The position numbers and the translations under genes are program-made. From contig CM055265.1 in the NCBI GenBank assembly GCA_029237695.1, forward strand, positions 86,587,447 to 86,651,446: 64,000 nt of DNA. Reading direction: 5' to 3'. This DNA comes from Conchocele bisecta. Its lineage: Eukaryota > Mollusca > Bivalvia > Lucinida > Thyasiridae. A model generated the notes under the pieces. It was not told where the DNA came from. It saw only the letters and a list, made by a program, of their open reading frames with translations, and searched no databases. Position 1 is the stretch's first letter; each line of letters opens with the position of its first letter. This document shows positions 61,701 to 64,000 of this stretch, one piece after another.

Positions 61701-63467
61701 CTTACCCACAACAAAGAGTGAGTATGGTTGTACTGTTTACAAATGGTGTCCAAATACCTATTGTCTGTTCCATGAAATGCTGCCCAAGATTTATTGCTAT
61801 AAAAACACTCCAAACTGCTTATTTTTTATATAAAACAATGTAAAACTATTTTTTAGAAATGAGCCTACTTTTTATTTCAAGAAAATCCGTCTTATAACAA
61901 AGTTATTTCGAATAAACAGTCATGGATGGGCTTTTGCCTTATAAATTAATTTCACCAAATTTTAGTTGTTGACAATAAAAAAAGAAACTGCTATGCAATA
62001 ATCACTTCCGGTCAACAACAACAACTATTTTTGCGAACTGAACACAAATTCTTAATAAATTTGTTTATTAACATCATTTTCTGGCATATAATTTAAACAA
62101 TTTGCATTAAAATATATCAATCAATCATTTAATCTTCATATATTTAGCGAATACCATTCATCCATAAGGTTCCAAGTCGATCTGATACTATTGCTAATAC
62201 GTCCTAATGTATTGTAAATTGTGAATGCTAACGAACTTGATTCAATTAAACTCGTGACCTTCACCAACCAATCAGCATTTAGTAAACCAAGTTGTCCGCC
62301 GGAAATTCGTCCGGCAAAGAAACTGGCTCACAGGAAGTGACTATATACTTCCGCCGGAAATGACGTATATATGGTGTTCCCAAGTCATACCATTAGAGAA
62401 TGTAGATTTACACCGGTGTCGATGTGCGAGGATATGTTGTATTTTGACCAAATTCTCGGCATTTTCTTCTGTAATTCTTGTACGAACACCGAGAAATGGA
62501 GGCTCGATTCCTTTATTTTTCAACCTGGCAAGATTTGCTCTCATAAATACAAGGTTAGTGTCTTGTTTTTAATGATGAAATCCAGCAAGCAGTTCGATGC
62601 TAGAAAAATGTTGAAAATCTGATCGCACGTGACATTTTAACATTGCAACCCTGCATTCAATTCTTGATTTATGGCTATTACTTCATTATAGGACCGAATT
62701 TAAAAAAATAAAAGATGGCTCATTGCTAAATTTTGCTGAAAAATGATTTTATGCCAAAAAATAAGAGTTTTAGGGTGTTTAAATAGGTGTAAAAGTTGGG
62801 CAGGTTAACATGAAACAGACAGTAGGGTTATTACGGTACACAAAATTAACTGTCACTGGAGATTGATGGATGACTGAACGGGGTTTAAAGGTACATGCCC
62901 ACTCAGTCGGCACAAAATGTTCATCATCAGAGACATTTCCTAGCAAAATAAACATTGATTCACCATTTCCCCATGTAATGATTGGCATTATTATACATGT
63001 TATATCAGAGCTAAATATCCACACTGATATCAGGGGCGATAACTGTGTTTCCTTAAAATGTTAACGGACATTACTAATTATTCTCTGTATTTATATTTTG
63101 ATGTGCAATGATCATACTTTATAATCTGTTTAAAACACTATTTATTTTCAGGCGAGACATTTAATTTGTAGAAATAATTAAAAAATATCATGCCTCATTT
63201 GCATATGAAAAAGGCCCGATACCACCGCGCAAAAATAAATATTACTAAATGATTATATCTGTAAAGCGGGCACTCGTAATTTTCAAAACTGGCGGAATAG
63301 TGACTGCAGGCACGTTACTACATACAAGAGAGTGGCAGACTAACCTCCTATATAGTCGTCCATGTCGTCGTCGGCGGGCACGTCGTACATCTCCTCGGCC
63401 ATCTGGTTCTCGATCCACTCCATCCAGCAGTCGAGCTCACTCACCATGCCGCGGTACCGTGGCGTGT
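41616..63467 (-). CDS. TRPC4AP: TRPC4AP (TRUSS) orthologue, C-terminal ~477 residues in 15 exons; 5' exons outside window
   Basis: Recognised from family landmarks. 'LGLFLLGKHRKK' then 'FDQFIWK', 'GHNASCECSP', 'LKIQFLRLVHSF', 'GLLTKIVEVMKKEP', 'RFWLARAVESYLRG', 'LQSSFDLLGELVKFN', 'LVDSNMFIRSL', 'QENVSCLNTTLVFLM' and 'FWQDHYLHKDKD' come in the same order as in vertebrate TRPC4AP. Exons (plus coordinates, 5' to 3'): 63345-63467, 61543-61676, 60839-60918, 60148-60208, 59164-59222, 58180-58235, 57748-57793, 57056-57139, 56278-56368, 51535-51675, 50234-50345, 48437-48546, 44002-44150, 42538-42604, 41616-41738. Every junction has GT/AG and the codon phase is preserved throughout (1,434 nt of whole codons including TGA). 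In mammals the protein is a DCAF-like substrate receptor of CUL4-DDB1 (MYC turnover, C-end degron recognition) and binds TNFR1 and TRPC channels; it is largely alpha-helical. Function here is inferred from orthology. The final residues (…TRPPCERTI) differ from the acidic vertebrate tail. Confidence 0.95.
41739..42369. other. TRPC4AP last intron: dispersed modules
   Basis: Contains the 'GCAGATCCTGATCATCTG' module (about 41,900-41,960), and a headless SINE-like piece at about 42,240-42,350 ('GAACGTCCCAGCAACAGC', 'AAAGACCAGTGAGATG'). No other coding. Confidence 0.55.
42370..42497. mobile_element. TTAA-flanked MITE, family H
   Basis: TTAA at 42,366-42,369 and 42,498-42,501. Left CCCTTGCACCCCTAAGTAAC; right 'GGTGTTGAAAGTG'. 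It lies 40 bp from TRPC4AP exon w14. Related left ends are at about 21,272, 51,955 and 63,545. Confidence 0.65.
42538..42604 (-). CDS. TRPC4AP: TRPC4AP exon w14
   Basis: 67 bp. Acceptor CTCATTACAG, donor GAAAAG|GTAGGT. Encodes 'DLLVFWQDHYLHKDKDCSAL', matching human 'NLLRFWQQHYLHKDKDSTCL'. An H-family MITE abuts the donor side at 42,370-42,497. Confidence 0.96.
42706..42727 (+). repeat. Poly(C) run
   Basis: C-rich homopolymer of about 20 bases interrupted by one A, in a TRPC4AP intron. Likely unstable and error-prone in sequencing. Confidence 0.9.
42838..43486 (+). mobile_element. Hairpin-ended element, signature 'ATGCYACCG', interrupted by a tRNA-SINE
   Basis: The left end is ATGCTACCGTTGTTGAC. 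The right end is 'ACGGATGCACGGACAG' then the strong hairpin TATGCCACCGACAAC TATC GTTGCGGTGGCATA at about 43,450-43,483. Internal 'GCGAAACATTTACGTTACAC' and 'GCGAAAAATGTTATGTTACA' are two unit copies. Confidence 0.8.
42998..43189 (-). mobile_element. tRNA-derived SINE (family B) with 14-bp target-site duplication
   Basis: On the minus strand it begins 'GGATGGATTGTGTCCTAGGG', with an A-box-like 'TGTCCTAGGGG' and B-box-like 'GGTTCAAACC', then a body ('AAATACTTTCATAGTATTTC', 'CCCACTGGTCTGTCGG') and the tail 'CTGTTGCTGGGACGTTAAAC'. The target duplication GGGATGTATACCGA is exact at 42,984-42,997 and 43,190-43,203. Confidence 0.93.
43487..44001. other. TRPC4AP intron, no other feature seen
   Basis: No ORF or repeat of note. 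Confidence 0.5.
44002..44150 (-). CDS. TRPC4AP: TRPC4AP exon w13
   Basis: 149 bp. Acceptor TTTCCAG, donor TTTAG|GTAGGC. Encodes 'ENVSCLNTTLVFLMFANRKA' then 'QLPRYLQALKDDKEG', matching human 'ENVSCLNTSLVILMLARRKE'. The strongest match in the gene. Confidence 0.97.
44530..44960. mobile_element. Family C inverted repeat in TRPC4AP intron
   Basis: 'CCATGTTAAATCCCCATAG' (about 44,787) is mirrored by 'CTATGGGGATTTAACATGGG' (about 44,814). Flanks carry 'AAAATTTAAGAATGAG' and 'GGGCAGGTTTCGTGAAACAG'. Confidence 0.82.
44988..45055. repeat. Palindrome, arms 26-27 bp
   Basis: 'ATCATGGATGCCATTATCAG' + 'CCTCAGAT' and its complement, loop about 12 bp ('GTTGACAAACAA'). Confidence 0.92.
45056..45479. other. 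TRPC4AP intron, no feature seen
   Basis: Unstructured; short ORFs are not credible. Confidence 0.45.
45727..47595. mobile_element. 1.87-kb TA-flanked element with ~27-bp terminal inverted repeats (Tc1/mariner or pogo-like, non-autonomous)
   Basis: TIRs CCGTATTTACCGTATGTATT (left) and the complement of CCGTATTTACCGTATATATT (right) followed by GGGACA, flanked by TA at 45,725-45,726 and 47,596-47,597. The interior has no transposase-length ORF. It contains two related copies of 'GTGTACGTGACAA.TG' + 'TTTCGCTACGTCA' at about 45,998-46,033 and 46,560-46,600. A large near-perfect palindrome lies at 46,114-46,196. The element is in a TRPC4AP intron. Confidence 0.85.
46114..46196. repeat. 83-bp near-perfect palindrome inside the TA-flanked element
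   Basis: 'ATTCACCAAAAATGGCAAGT' + 'TGGGAGTGCTTTAGAATCGT' faces its exact complement with almost no loop. Partial complementarity continues outward on both sides ('CTGATGGAAATTTTGATA'). Confidence 0.94.
47715..48370 (+). mobile_element. Hairpin-ended element, left end plus ~160-bp units; right hairpin not found
   Basis: ACTAGATTGGTCAGTAAGCG opens it. Three units carry 'GACCTTGAC', 'AGCGGGGGTTGGA(C/T)GGTCG', 'AGCATGATAGTAGAGCCTT' and 'TCTGATGTTAAGTTTTGTAA'. ORFs across the units (up to 95 codons) are repetitive and not genes. It ends about 65 bp from TRPC4AP exon w12. Confidence 0.7.
48437..48546 (-). CDS. TRPC4AP: TRPC4AP exon w12
   Basis: 110 bp. Acceptor CTGTGTAG, donor ACACAG|GTACAC (weak +5). 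Encodes 'YLRKENKLLTYIGDFG', then 'LHKLITIIDVQNLTQ', matching human 'FRLINIIHVQTLTQ'. Confidence 0.94.
48565..48852. mobile_element. K-family MITE in TRPC4AP intron
   Basis: 'CAATTTCATCAAAATTGC' and 'GCAATTTTGGTGAAATAGG' ends; core partially deleted ('GGCTGTGATAATGTAATAAA' present once only). Confidence 0.82.
48905..49180 (-). mobile_element. SINE-A relative in TRPC4AP intron
   Basis: 'GGTGTCTAACGACCGGCCAA' tail variant, 'GGGGTCGAATCCCATATTTC', 'TATTCAGCCCTGAAATTGG', 'ATGGTGCCAGGTCCTC'. Confidence 0.75.
49340..49535 (-). mobile_element. tRNA-derived SINE, family B
   Basis: Minus strand: 'GGATGGATTGTGACCTAGGG', B-box 'GGTTCAAACC', body with an extra 'TACTTTCATAGTA' duplication, tail 'CTGTTGGTGGGACATTGAAC'. 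Flanks 'TTCAGACACACA' (49,329) and 'TTCAAACACACA' (49,536) look like a target duplication with one mismatch. Confidence 0.88.
49565..49756 (-). mobile_element. tRNA-derived SINE, family B (tandem neighbour)
   Basis: Same family as the preceding copy, with the tail 'CTGTTGGTGGGACGTTAAAC'. Both copies are followed by related 'TTCARACRCACA..CATTGA.GGA' sequence, so the pair probably arose by tandem duplication or repeat insertion at one site. Confidence 0.88.
49757..50233. other. TRPC4AP intron
   Basis: 'GTAGATCCTGATCAGACTG' module at about 49,800-49,870; otherwise no features. Confidence 0.5.
50234..50345 (-). CDS. TRPC4AP: TRPC4AP exon w11
   Basis: 112 bp. Acceptor CATTTCAG, donor AAAAG|GTACGC. 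Encodes 'FINTVNRNLVDSNMFIRSLV' then 'LSYEHFMAEDDISK'; human has 'LKQINSSLVDSNMLVRCVTL'. Confidence 0.96.
50399..50752. mobile_element. T1 MITE split by a SINE-A, in TRPC4AP intron
   Basis: Left 'CCCTTAGAATGCGGG' (flank TCAA rather than TTAA); right 'CACCATTGTAAGGG' then TTAA at 50,753-50,756. 'CATCTGCTGTTG' and 'CAGCAGACAACAAC' mark the subterminal parts. Confidence 0.85.
50518..50679 (-). mobile_element. 5'-truncated SINE-A with 8-bp target duplication
   Basis: ATGTTTTT is present at 50,510-50,517 and 50,680-50,687. On the minus strand the insert starts inside the body ('GTTCTAATTTCAGGGCTG') and ends 'ACACCAATAAACAAACAAAC'. 5' truncation plus a simple tail next to the duplication is the mark of target-primed retroposition and sets the polarity of the family. 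Confidence 0.85.
50757..51054. other. TRPC4AP intron, no feature seen
   Basis: Unstructured sequence. Confidence 0.45.
51055..51265 (-). mobile_element. SINE-A, tail half, with 'ACTTGGTC' triplication
   Basis: 'GGTGTTTAACAGCCTATCAA' to 'GGTGCCAGGTCCATACAC', then 'TTGGTCAC' three times at about 51,246-51,270. Confidence 0.8.
51400..51485. repeat. Palindrome 'TTGATTGGCCGAG'
   Basis: 'TTGATTGGCCGAG' and 'CTCGGCCAATCAA' face each other; flanking 'AATCAAAATCAGGCA' and 'CTTATTTTGAGC'. Same family as 3,455-3,660 and 61,310-61,535. It ends 50 bp from exon w10. Confidence 0.8.
51535..51675 (-). CDS. TRPC4AP: TRPC4AP exon w10
   Basis: 141 bp, 47 codons. Acceptor ATTTTCAG, donor CAGAAG|GTATGC. Encodes 'EILQSSFDLLGELVKFNIEA' then 'FKTFDMIFTTQQK'. 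Human counterpart 'DVLQSYFDLLGELMKFNVDA'. Confidence 0.96.
52008..53796 (+). mobile_element. 1.8-kb hairpin-ended element, signature 'ATGCCCCCG', with satellite interior
   Basis: The left end is ACTAGAAATGTGGCCTGTCG then ATGCCCCCGCTGGCAG. The right end is 'ACGGACGGACGCCGG' then the hairpin ATGCCCCCGTACC TTTC GGTAGCTGGGGCAT, then AAAAA. Inside are two 'GGGCTTAG.GGGG' units followed by an array at 52,345-53,640. It lies in the TRPC4AP intron between w9 and w10. Confidence 0.88.
52345..53640 (+). repeat. Tandem array, higher-order units of ~105-185 bp
   Basis: 'GATTGAGAAACGTGCACGTA' type starts fall at about 52,373, 52,552, 52,664, 52,842, 52,947, 53,127, 53,303 and 53,475. Each is followed by 'GATTTGTCCCAAAGTGC', 'AAGGTCAAAGGTCAAGGTCG', 'GTACTGGGTGGTGGAGTG'; long units add 'GGGCATGTTCATATGTATCA'. 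Short units lack that second part, so long and short units alternate in the left half. Confidence 0.92.
53965..54010 (-). mobile_element. SINE-tail fragment
   Basis: 'AGGGTTTCACGTCTGTTATA' resembles the shared SINE tail. Weak. Confidence 0.35.
54200..55410 (+). repeat. Tandem array, ~110-160 bp unit, about 9 copies
   Basis: 'GACCTTGACCTTTGGGG' occurs at about 54,318, 54,452, 54,594, 54,730, 54,867, 55,025, 55,176 and 55,312, with 'GGGCTTTCTGTAGAATGATG' and 'AAAGCATAAACTGAGCGTTA' in each unit. Two units carry an extra 'GGGCTTTCTGTAG' duplication. Confidence 0.95.
55664..55719 (+). repeat. (CCG)n trinucleotide repeat, about 18 units
   Basis: GACGCCGACG then an uninterrupted CCG run to about 55,719. 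Probably an expansion of the '(GAC/GCC)n' stretch that precedes the terminal hairpin in this superfamily. Likely length-polymorphic. Confidence 0.95.
55773..56277. other. TRPC4AP intron with short inverted repeat
   Basis: 'TAACTAACTAAC' microsatellite at about 55,790. 'AATGTTATAACTGGCAGAAT' + 'CGTCACGTTGCTTAG' and 'CTAAGCAGCGTGA' + 'GACAAACTCTGCCA' form an imperfect inverted repeat at about 56,070-56,163, related to sequence at 37,990-38,090. Confidence 0.55.
56278..56368 (-). CDS. TRPC4AP: TRPC4AP exon w9
   Basis: 91 bp. Acceptor GATTGCAG, donor CTACAG|GTATGT. Encodes 'FWLARAVESYLRGSTSYCDQ' then 'VFLMRRGLLQ'. Very close to human 'FWQARAVESFLRGTTSYADQ'. The following intron (4.6 kb) contains two satellite-filled elements. 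Confidence 0.96.
56792..57008. mobile_element. 217-bp TA-flanked MITE with perfect ~30-bp TIRs
   Basis: TA at 56,790-56,791 and 57,009-57,010. TIR CCGTAATTACCCTAAATATT then CGGACACC, exactly mirrored at the right. Similar in layout (CCGTA.TTACC..ATATT.GGACA) to the 1.87-kb element at 45,727. The inside is a 'GCAGACC.TGATCAGACTG' palindromic module. It lies 47 bp from TRPC4AP exon w8. Confidence 0.92.
57056..57139 (-). CDS. TRPC4AP: TRPC4AP exon w8
   Basis: 84 bp. Acceptor ATTGCAG, donor TTCAG|GTAAGT. Encodes 'GSKGLLTKIVEVMKKEP', matching human 'GKRGLLTRLLQVMKKEP'. A 217-bp TA-flanked MITE ends only 48 bp from its donor side. Confidence 0.95.
57155..57330 (-). mobile_element. Family B SINE, decayed
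   Basis: 'GTGAAAGGGTTTCACAGTC', 'GAAAGACCAGTTCC', 'GTGGGATGGAAATAATATGA' and 'CAATTGAACCC' in order. tRNA head eroded. Confidence 0.55.
57331..57747. other. TRPC4AP intron, no feature seen
   Basis: Unstructured. Includes a short 'CATAAGCCCCATTTCTCCAG' dispersed fragment at about 57,687. Confidence 0.45.
57748..57793 (-). CDS. TRPC4AP: TRPC4AP exon w7 (micro-exon, 46 bp)
   Basis: 46 bp. Acceptor TTATTGCAG, donor ACAA|GTAAGT. Encodes 'KAGSLQLPNLDSIN'. Less conserved than its neighbours but the splice sites and phase fit perfectly between w6 and w8. Confidence 0.88.
57794..58179. other. TRPC4AP intron with K-family fragment
   Basis: 'GATTCACCAAAATTGCTAAA' and 'TTTGAGGGAGTAAT' at about 57,883-57,940 are one end of a K MITE. 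Otherwise no feature. Confidence 0.5.
58180..58235 (-). CDS. TRPC4AP: TRPC4AP exon w6
   Basis: 56 bp. Acceptor CTTTCCAG, donor AATG|GTGAGT. Encodes 'YKHLLLSKNELNEVKRIN', matching human 'NKYLLLNNQELNEL'. Confidence 0.93.
58371..58556. mobile_element. Family D inverted-repeat element
   Basis: 'GAGACGCGCCATGTGATTTT' and 'ACATCACATGGCATGTCTC' ends; subterminal 'GGACATCTGCGTAA' mirrored by 'TTACGCAGATGTCTG'. Confidence 0.82.
58557..59163. other. TRPC4AP intron: dispersed fragments
   Basis: 'GGGTTTTACGTCCGTTCAAA' SINE-tail-like fragment at about 58,662 and 'CCCGATCTGGTTCCAGGCACC' SINE-A body fragment at about 58,924 flank dispersed modules. No coding. Confidence 0.5.
59164..59222 (-). CDS. TRPC4AP: TRPC4AP exon w5
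   Basis: 59 bp. Acceptor CATTTCAG, donor TCAGA|GTATGT. Encodes 'EVALKIQFLRLVHSFCDHS', nearly identical to human 'ITLKIQFLRLLQSFSDHH'. Phase 2 end. Confidence 0.94.
59287..59440 (-). mobile_element. Family B SINE, diverged
   Basis: 'TTTAATGTCTCATTCGACAG', 'GTGGGAATGGAAATACTA', 'GGTTTTGAACTCGCAACC' (degenerate B box) and 'TCTACCCATGAGCC'. Head and body order is preserved. Confidence 0.72.
59441..60147. other. TRPC4AP intron, no gene seen
   Basis: Several 'GTCCGGTTTAGAGGG.TCC' + 'ACTGTA' short repeats at about 59,945 and 60,085 only. Confidence 0.5.
60148..60208 (-). CDS. TRPC4AP: TRPC4AP exon w4
   Basis: 61 bp. Acceptor TTGTTACAG, donor CCG|GTATGT. Encodes 'RGHNASCECSP', matching the conserved 'GHNQNCDCSP' motif in human; the two cysteines and the Pro are conserved. 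The donor is preceded by CCG, which is a little unusual. Confidence 0.92.
60385..60512 (+). mobile_element. Hairpin-ended element, minimal member
   Basis: The left end is 'GTGTCAGCATATAAATTCCC' + CTAGTGGTAG. The right end is 'ACTGACAGACACAG' then ATGCCTCCTAGC..GGGAGCAT then AAAA. Almost no interior. Confidence 0.6.
60590..60816. mobile_element. Family D inverted-repeat element
   Basis: 'GAGACGAGCCATGTGATTTT' and 'ACAAAATCACATGGCTTGTC' ends. It ends only 22 bp from exon w3's donor. Confidence 0.82.
60839..60918 (-). CDS. TRPC4AP: TRPC4AP exon w3
   Basis: 80 bp. Acceptor CATTTCAG, donor CAAGT|GTAAGT. Encodes 'VQRKLAELKLAAGLSDLFDQ' then 'FIWKCQ', matching the human 'FKLIPGLNNLFDKLIW' segment. 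Ends with two bases of the next codon. Confidence 0.95.
60955..61170. mobile_element. K-family MITE with expanded palindromes
   Basis: 'CATTTTGAAAACTTCATTAT' palindrome at about 60,976-61,040 and a second palindrome 'TATTATACTGAATTTATTAC' at about 61,065-61,130; right end 'GCAATTTTGGTGAAATAGG'. Confidence 0.78.
61310..61535. mobile_element. 'GATTGGCCG' palindrome family split by a family B SINE fragment
   Basis: 'CAAACAGATTGATTGGCCG' at about 61,325 and 'CTAATCAAACTGATTTCGAG' at about 61,465 flank a SINE piece (61,375-61,462: 'GGGATGGAAATACTATGAC', 'GGTTTGAACCCGCAACC', 'TAACCCCTAGGCC'). Confidence 0.68.
61543..61676 (-). CDS. TRPC4AP: TRPC4AP exon w2
   Basis: 134 bp. Acceptor TTGCAG, donor AAAAAAG|GTAGGT. 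Encodes 'LKITEELVQRVEVVYVLGLF' then 'LLGKHRKK', matching human 'MYKLEVLYVLCVLLMGRQRN'. Ends in phase 0. Confidence 0.95.
61677..62284. other. AT-rich TRPC4AP intron
   Basis: No gene or repeat recognised. Confidence 0.45.
62285..62375. promoter_or_regulatory. Candidate promoter with ETS and CRE-like sites inside a TRPC4AP intron
   Basis: CCGCCGGAAATTCGTCCGG, CACAGGAAGTGA and ACTTCCGCCGGAAATGACGT lie within 75 bp. These hold four GGAA/TTCC ETS-type cores and one TGACGTA CRE-like site next to TATATA. Such clustering is typical of metazoan housekeeping promoters. It precedes the open segment at 62,371-62,552. Inference only. Confidence 0.4.
62371..62552 (+). CDS. Possible first coding exon of an unknown plus-strand gene nested in the TRPC4AP intron
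   Basis: From the ATG at 62,371 the frame gives 'MVFPSHTIRECRFTPVSMCE' then Cys- and aromatic-rich sequence. A donor-like 'AATACAAG|GTTAGT' follows at about 62,553. The sequence is non-repetitive and moderate in GC, unlike the flanks. The opposite strand is also open over 67 codons (62,544-62,341), so coding strand is uncertain. I recognise no family. It could equally be a promoter-associated transcript. Confidence 0.25.
62888..63300. mobile_element. Family M MITE, right end truncated
   Basis: Left 'CATGCCCACTCAGTCGGCAC'; interior 'GATATCAGGGGCGATAAC', 'CAATGATCATACTTTATAA'; 'GCGGGCACTCGTAATTTT' near the right. The mirrored terminal repeat is missing. It ends about 45 bp from exon w1. Confidence 0.8.
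63345..63467 (-). CDS. TRPC4AP: TRPC4AP exon w1 (5'-most in window)
   Basis: 123 bp. Acceptor TTGTTGTAG before ACACGCC, donor GGAG|GTTAGT. Encodes 'VSELDCWMEWIENQM' and the acidic 'DVPADDDMDDY', corresponding to the 'ELEEWYTWLDNAL' region of the human protein. Starts mid-codon (two bases) and ends with one base of a Gly codon. Confidence 0.9.
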
Positions 63468-63539
63468 CTACAACAACAACAATCAGCTGAGTACTACCTA
63501 CTGGTTACAACATAGCCTTCGTCCATTTGGTCGATTGTG

Positions 63540-63710
63540 GTTTAAACCTTTCACGCCCAAGTAATTGGTATGAACTCTTCCATGTCCTTTCAAACTATTC
63601 CATTAATACGAAAATTATTATGAGCATGGCCAAAAATGAGAAAATATCCACAAACAGTGCAGATCATGATGAGACGGCACCTTACGATCCGGAATAGAAT
63701 GGTGCTTAAC
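63540..63710. mobile_element. Family H MITE fragment
   Basis: 'AACCTTTCACGCCCAAGTAA', 'CTATTCCATTAATACG' and 'CAGTGCAGATCATGATGAG' match the family at 21,272-21,440. Confidence 0.55.
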
Positions 63711-63779
63711 AGCCCACCAACACAAAAGAGTATCATTTAGGGCCAAGCAATGTAGTTGAAGAGTAAAAACTAGAAATGG

Positions 63780-64000
63780 ACGCTTGTCGACAAGCGCATG
63801 TGTATCCCCCTCCCCAGATACACAAGTAGTTTGAAAAAAGGGTGTTCGAGTTATGCTCCGGAGACAAAATCAGTGACGGAAAAACAAAGGGAGATAACTA
63901 AATTAGTGATGCAAGAGTTGTCATTCTTGCGTGACACACCTTTAAAGTCGTGGTCTATGCATGTGTGAAGTTTCATGAAAATATTCCAAAGGGTGTCCGA
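63780..64000 (+). mobile_element. Left end of a hairpin-ended element, cut by window edge
   Basis: AACTAGAAATGGACGCTTGT (the GCTTGTCGACAAGC palindrome follows) then TGTATCCCCCTCCCC. Predicts a terminal hairpin containing GTATCCCCC beyond position 64,000. Confidence 0.6.

Overview
This window is nuclear DNA from an animal, most likely a bivalve mollusc. It is AT-rich, its genes have spliced exons, and it is crowded with mobile-element and satellite debris of kinds I associate with clams and oysters: tRNA-derived SINEs, TTAA-flanked MITEs, and elements carrying 'GACCTTGACCTTGGGGTTAGCGGG' or 'GGCCATCTTGGAT' type internal repeats. The species call is an inference from general knowledge; no search was run.

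Two protein-coding genes can be supported, both on the minus strand. (1) The 3' portion of a TRPC4AP (TRUSS) orthologue occupies 41,616-63,467. I reconstructed fifteen exons with AC...CT (minus-strand GT...AG) borders and a reading frame that stays in phase across every junction. Together they encode about 477 residues ending in a TGA. The 5' exons lie beyond position 64,000. In vertebrates the protein is a substrate receptor for the CUL4-DDB1 ubiquitin ligase and a TNFR1/TRPC scaffold. (2) A single uninterrupted 3.45-kb ORF at 3,669-7,118 encodes a 1,149-residue protein. It is probably nuclear and largely disordered, with a C-terminal folded region that weakly resembles a BEN domain. I cannot name it.

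Layout: 1-3,660 is palindromic MITEs; 3,669-7,118 is the large ORF; 7.1-10.2 kb is intergenic repeats; 10.28-13.17 kb is a G/C-tract satellite block bounded by inverted ends; 13.4-24 kb is AT-rich nested MITEs, including a 35-bp tandem array; 24.3-28.4 kb is a 'GGCCATCTTGGAT' repeat block; 28.4-41.2 kb is SINEs, MITEs and palindromes; 41.2-64 kb is the TRPC4AP gene, whose introns hold satellites (52.0-55.8 kb), a 1.87-kb TA-flanked element and many MITEs and SINEs. No rRNA, functional tRNA, CRISPR or operon is present.

The most interesting pattern is a superfamily of at least eight repeats of very different length and internal content. Each has a start motif (ACTAGA or ACAAGAG) and ends in a hairpin followed by an A-rich tail. 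A 7-10 nt 'signature' near the left end is repeated in the right terminal hairpin of the same element but differs between elements. A second theme is that several TTAA-flanked MITE families and SINE families share tails or ends. A third is a possible promoter and first exon hidden in a TRPC4AP intron at about 62.3-62.55 kb.
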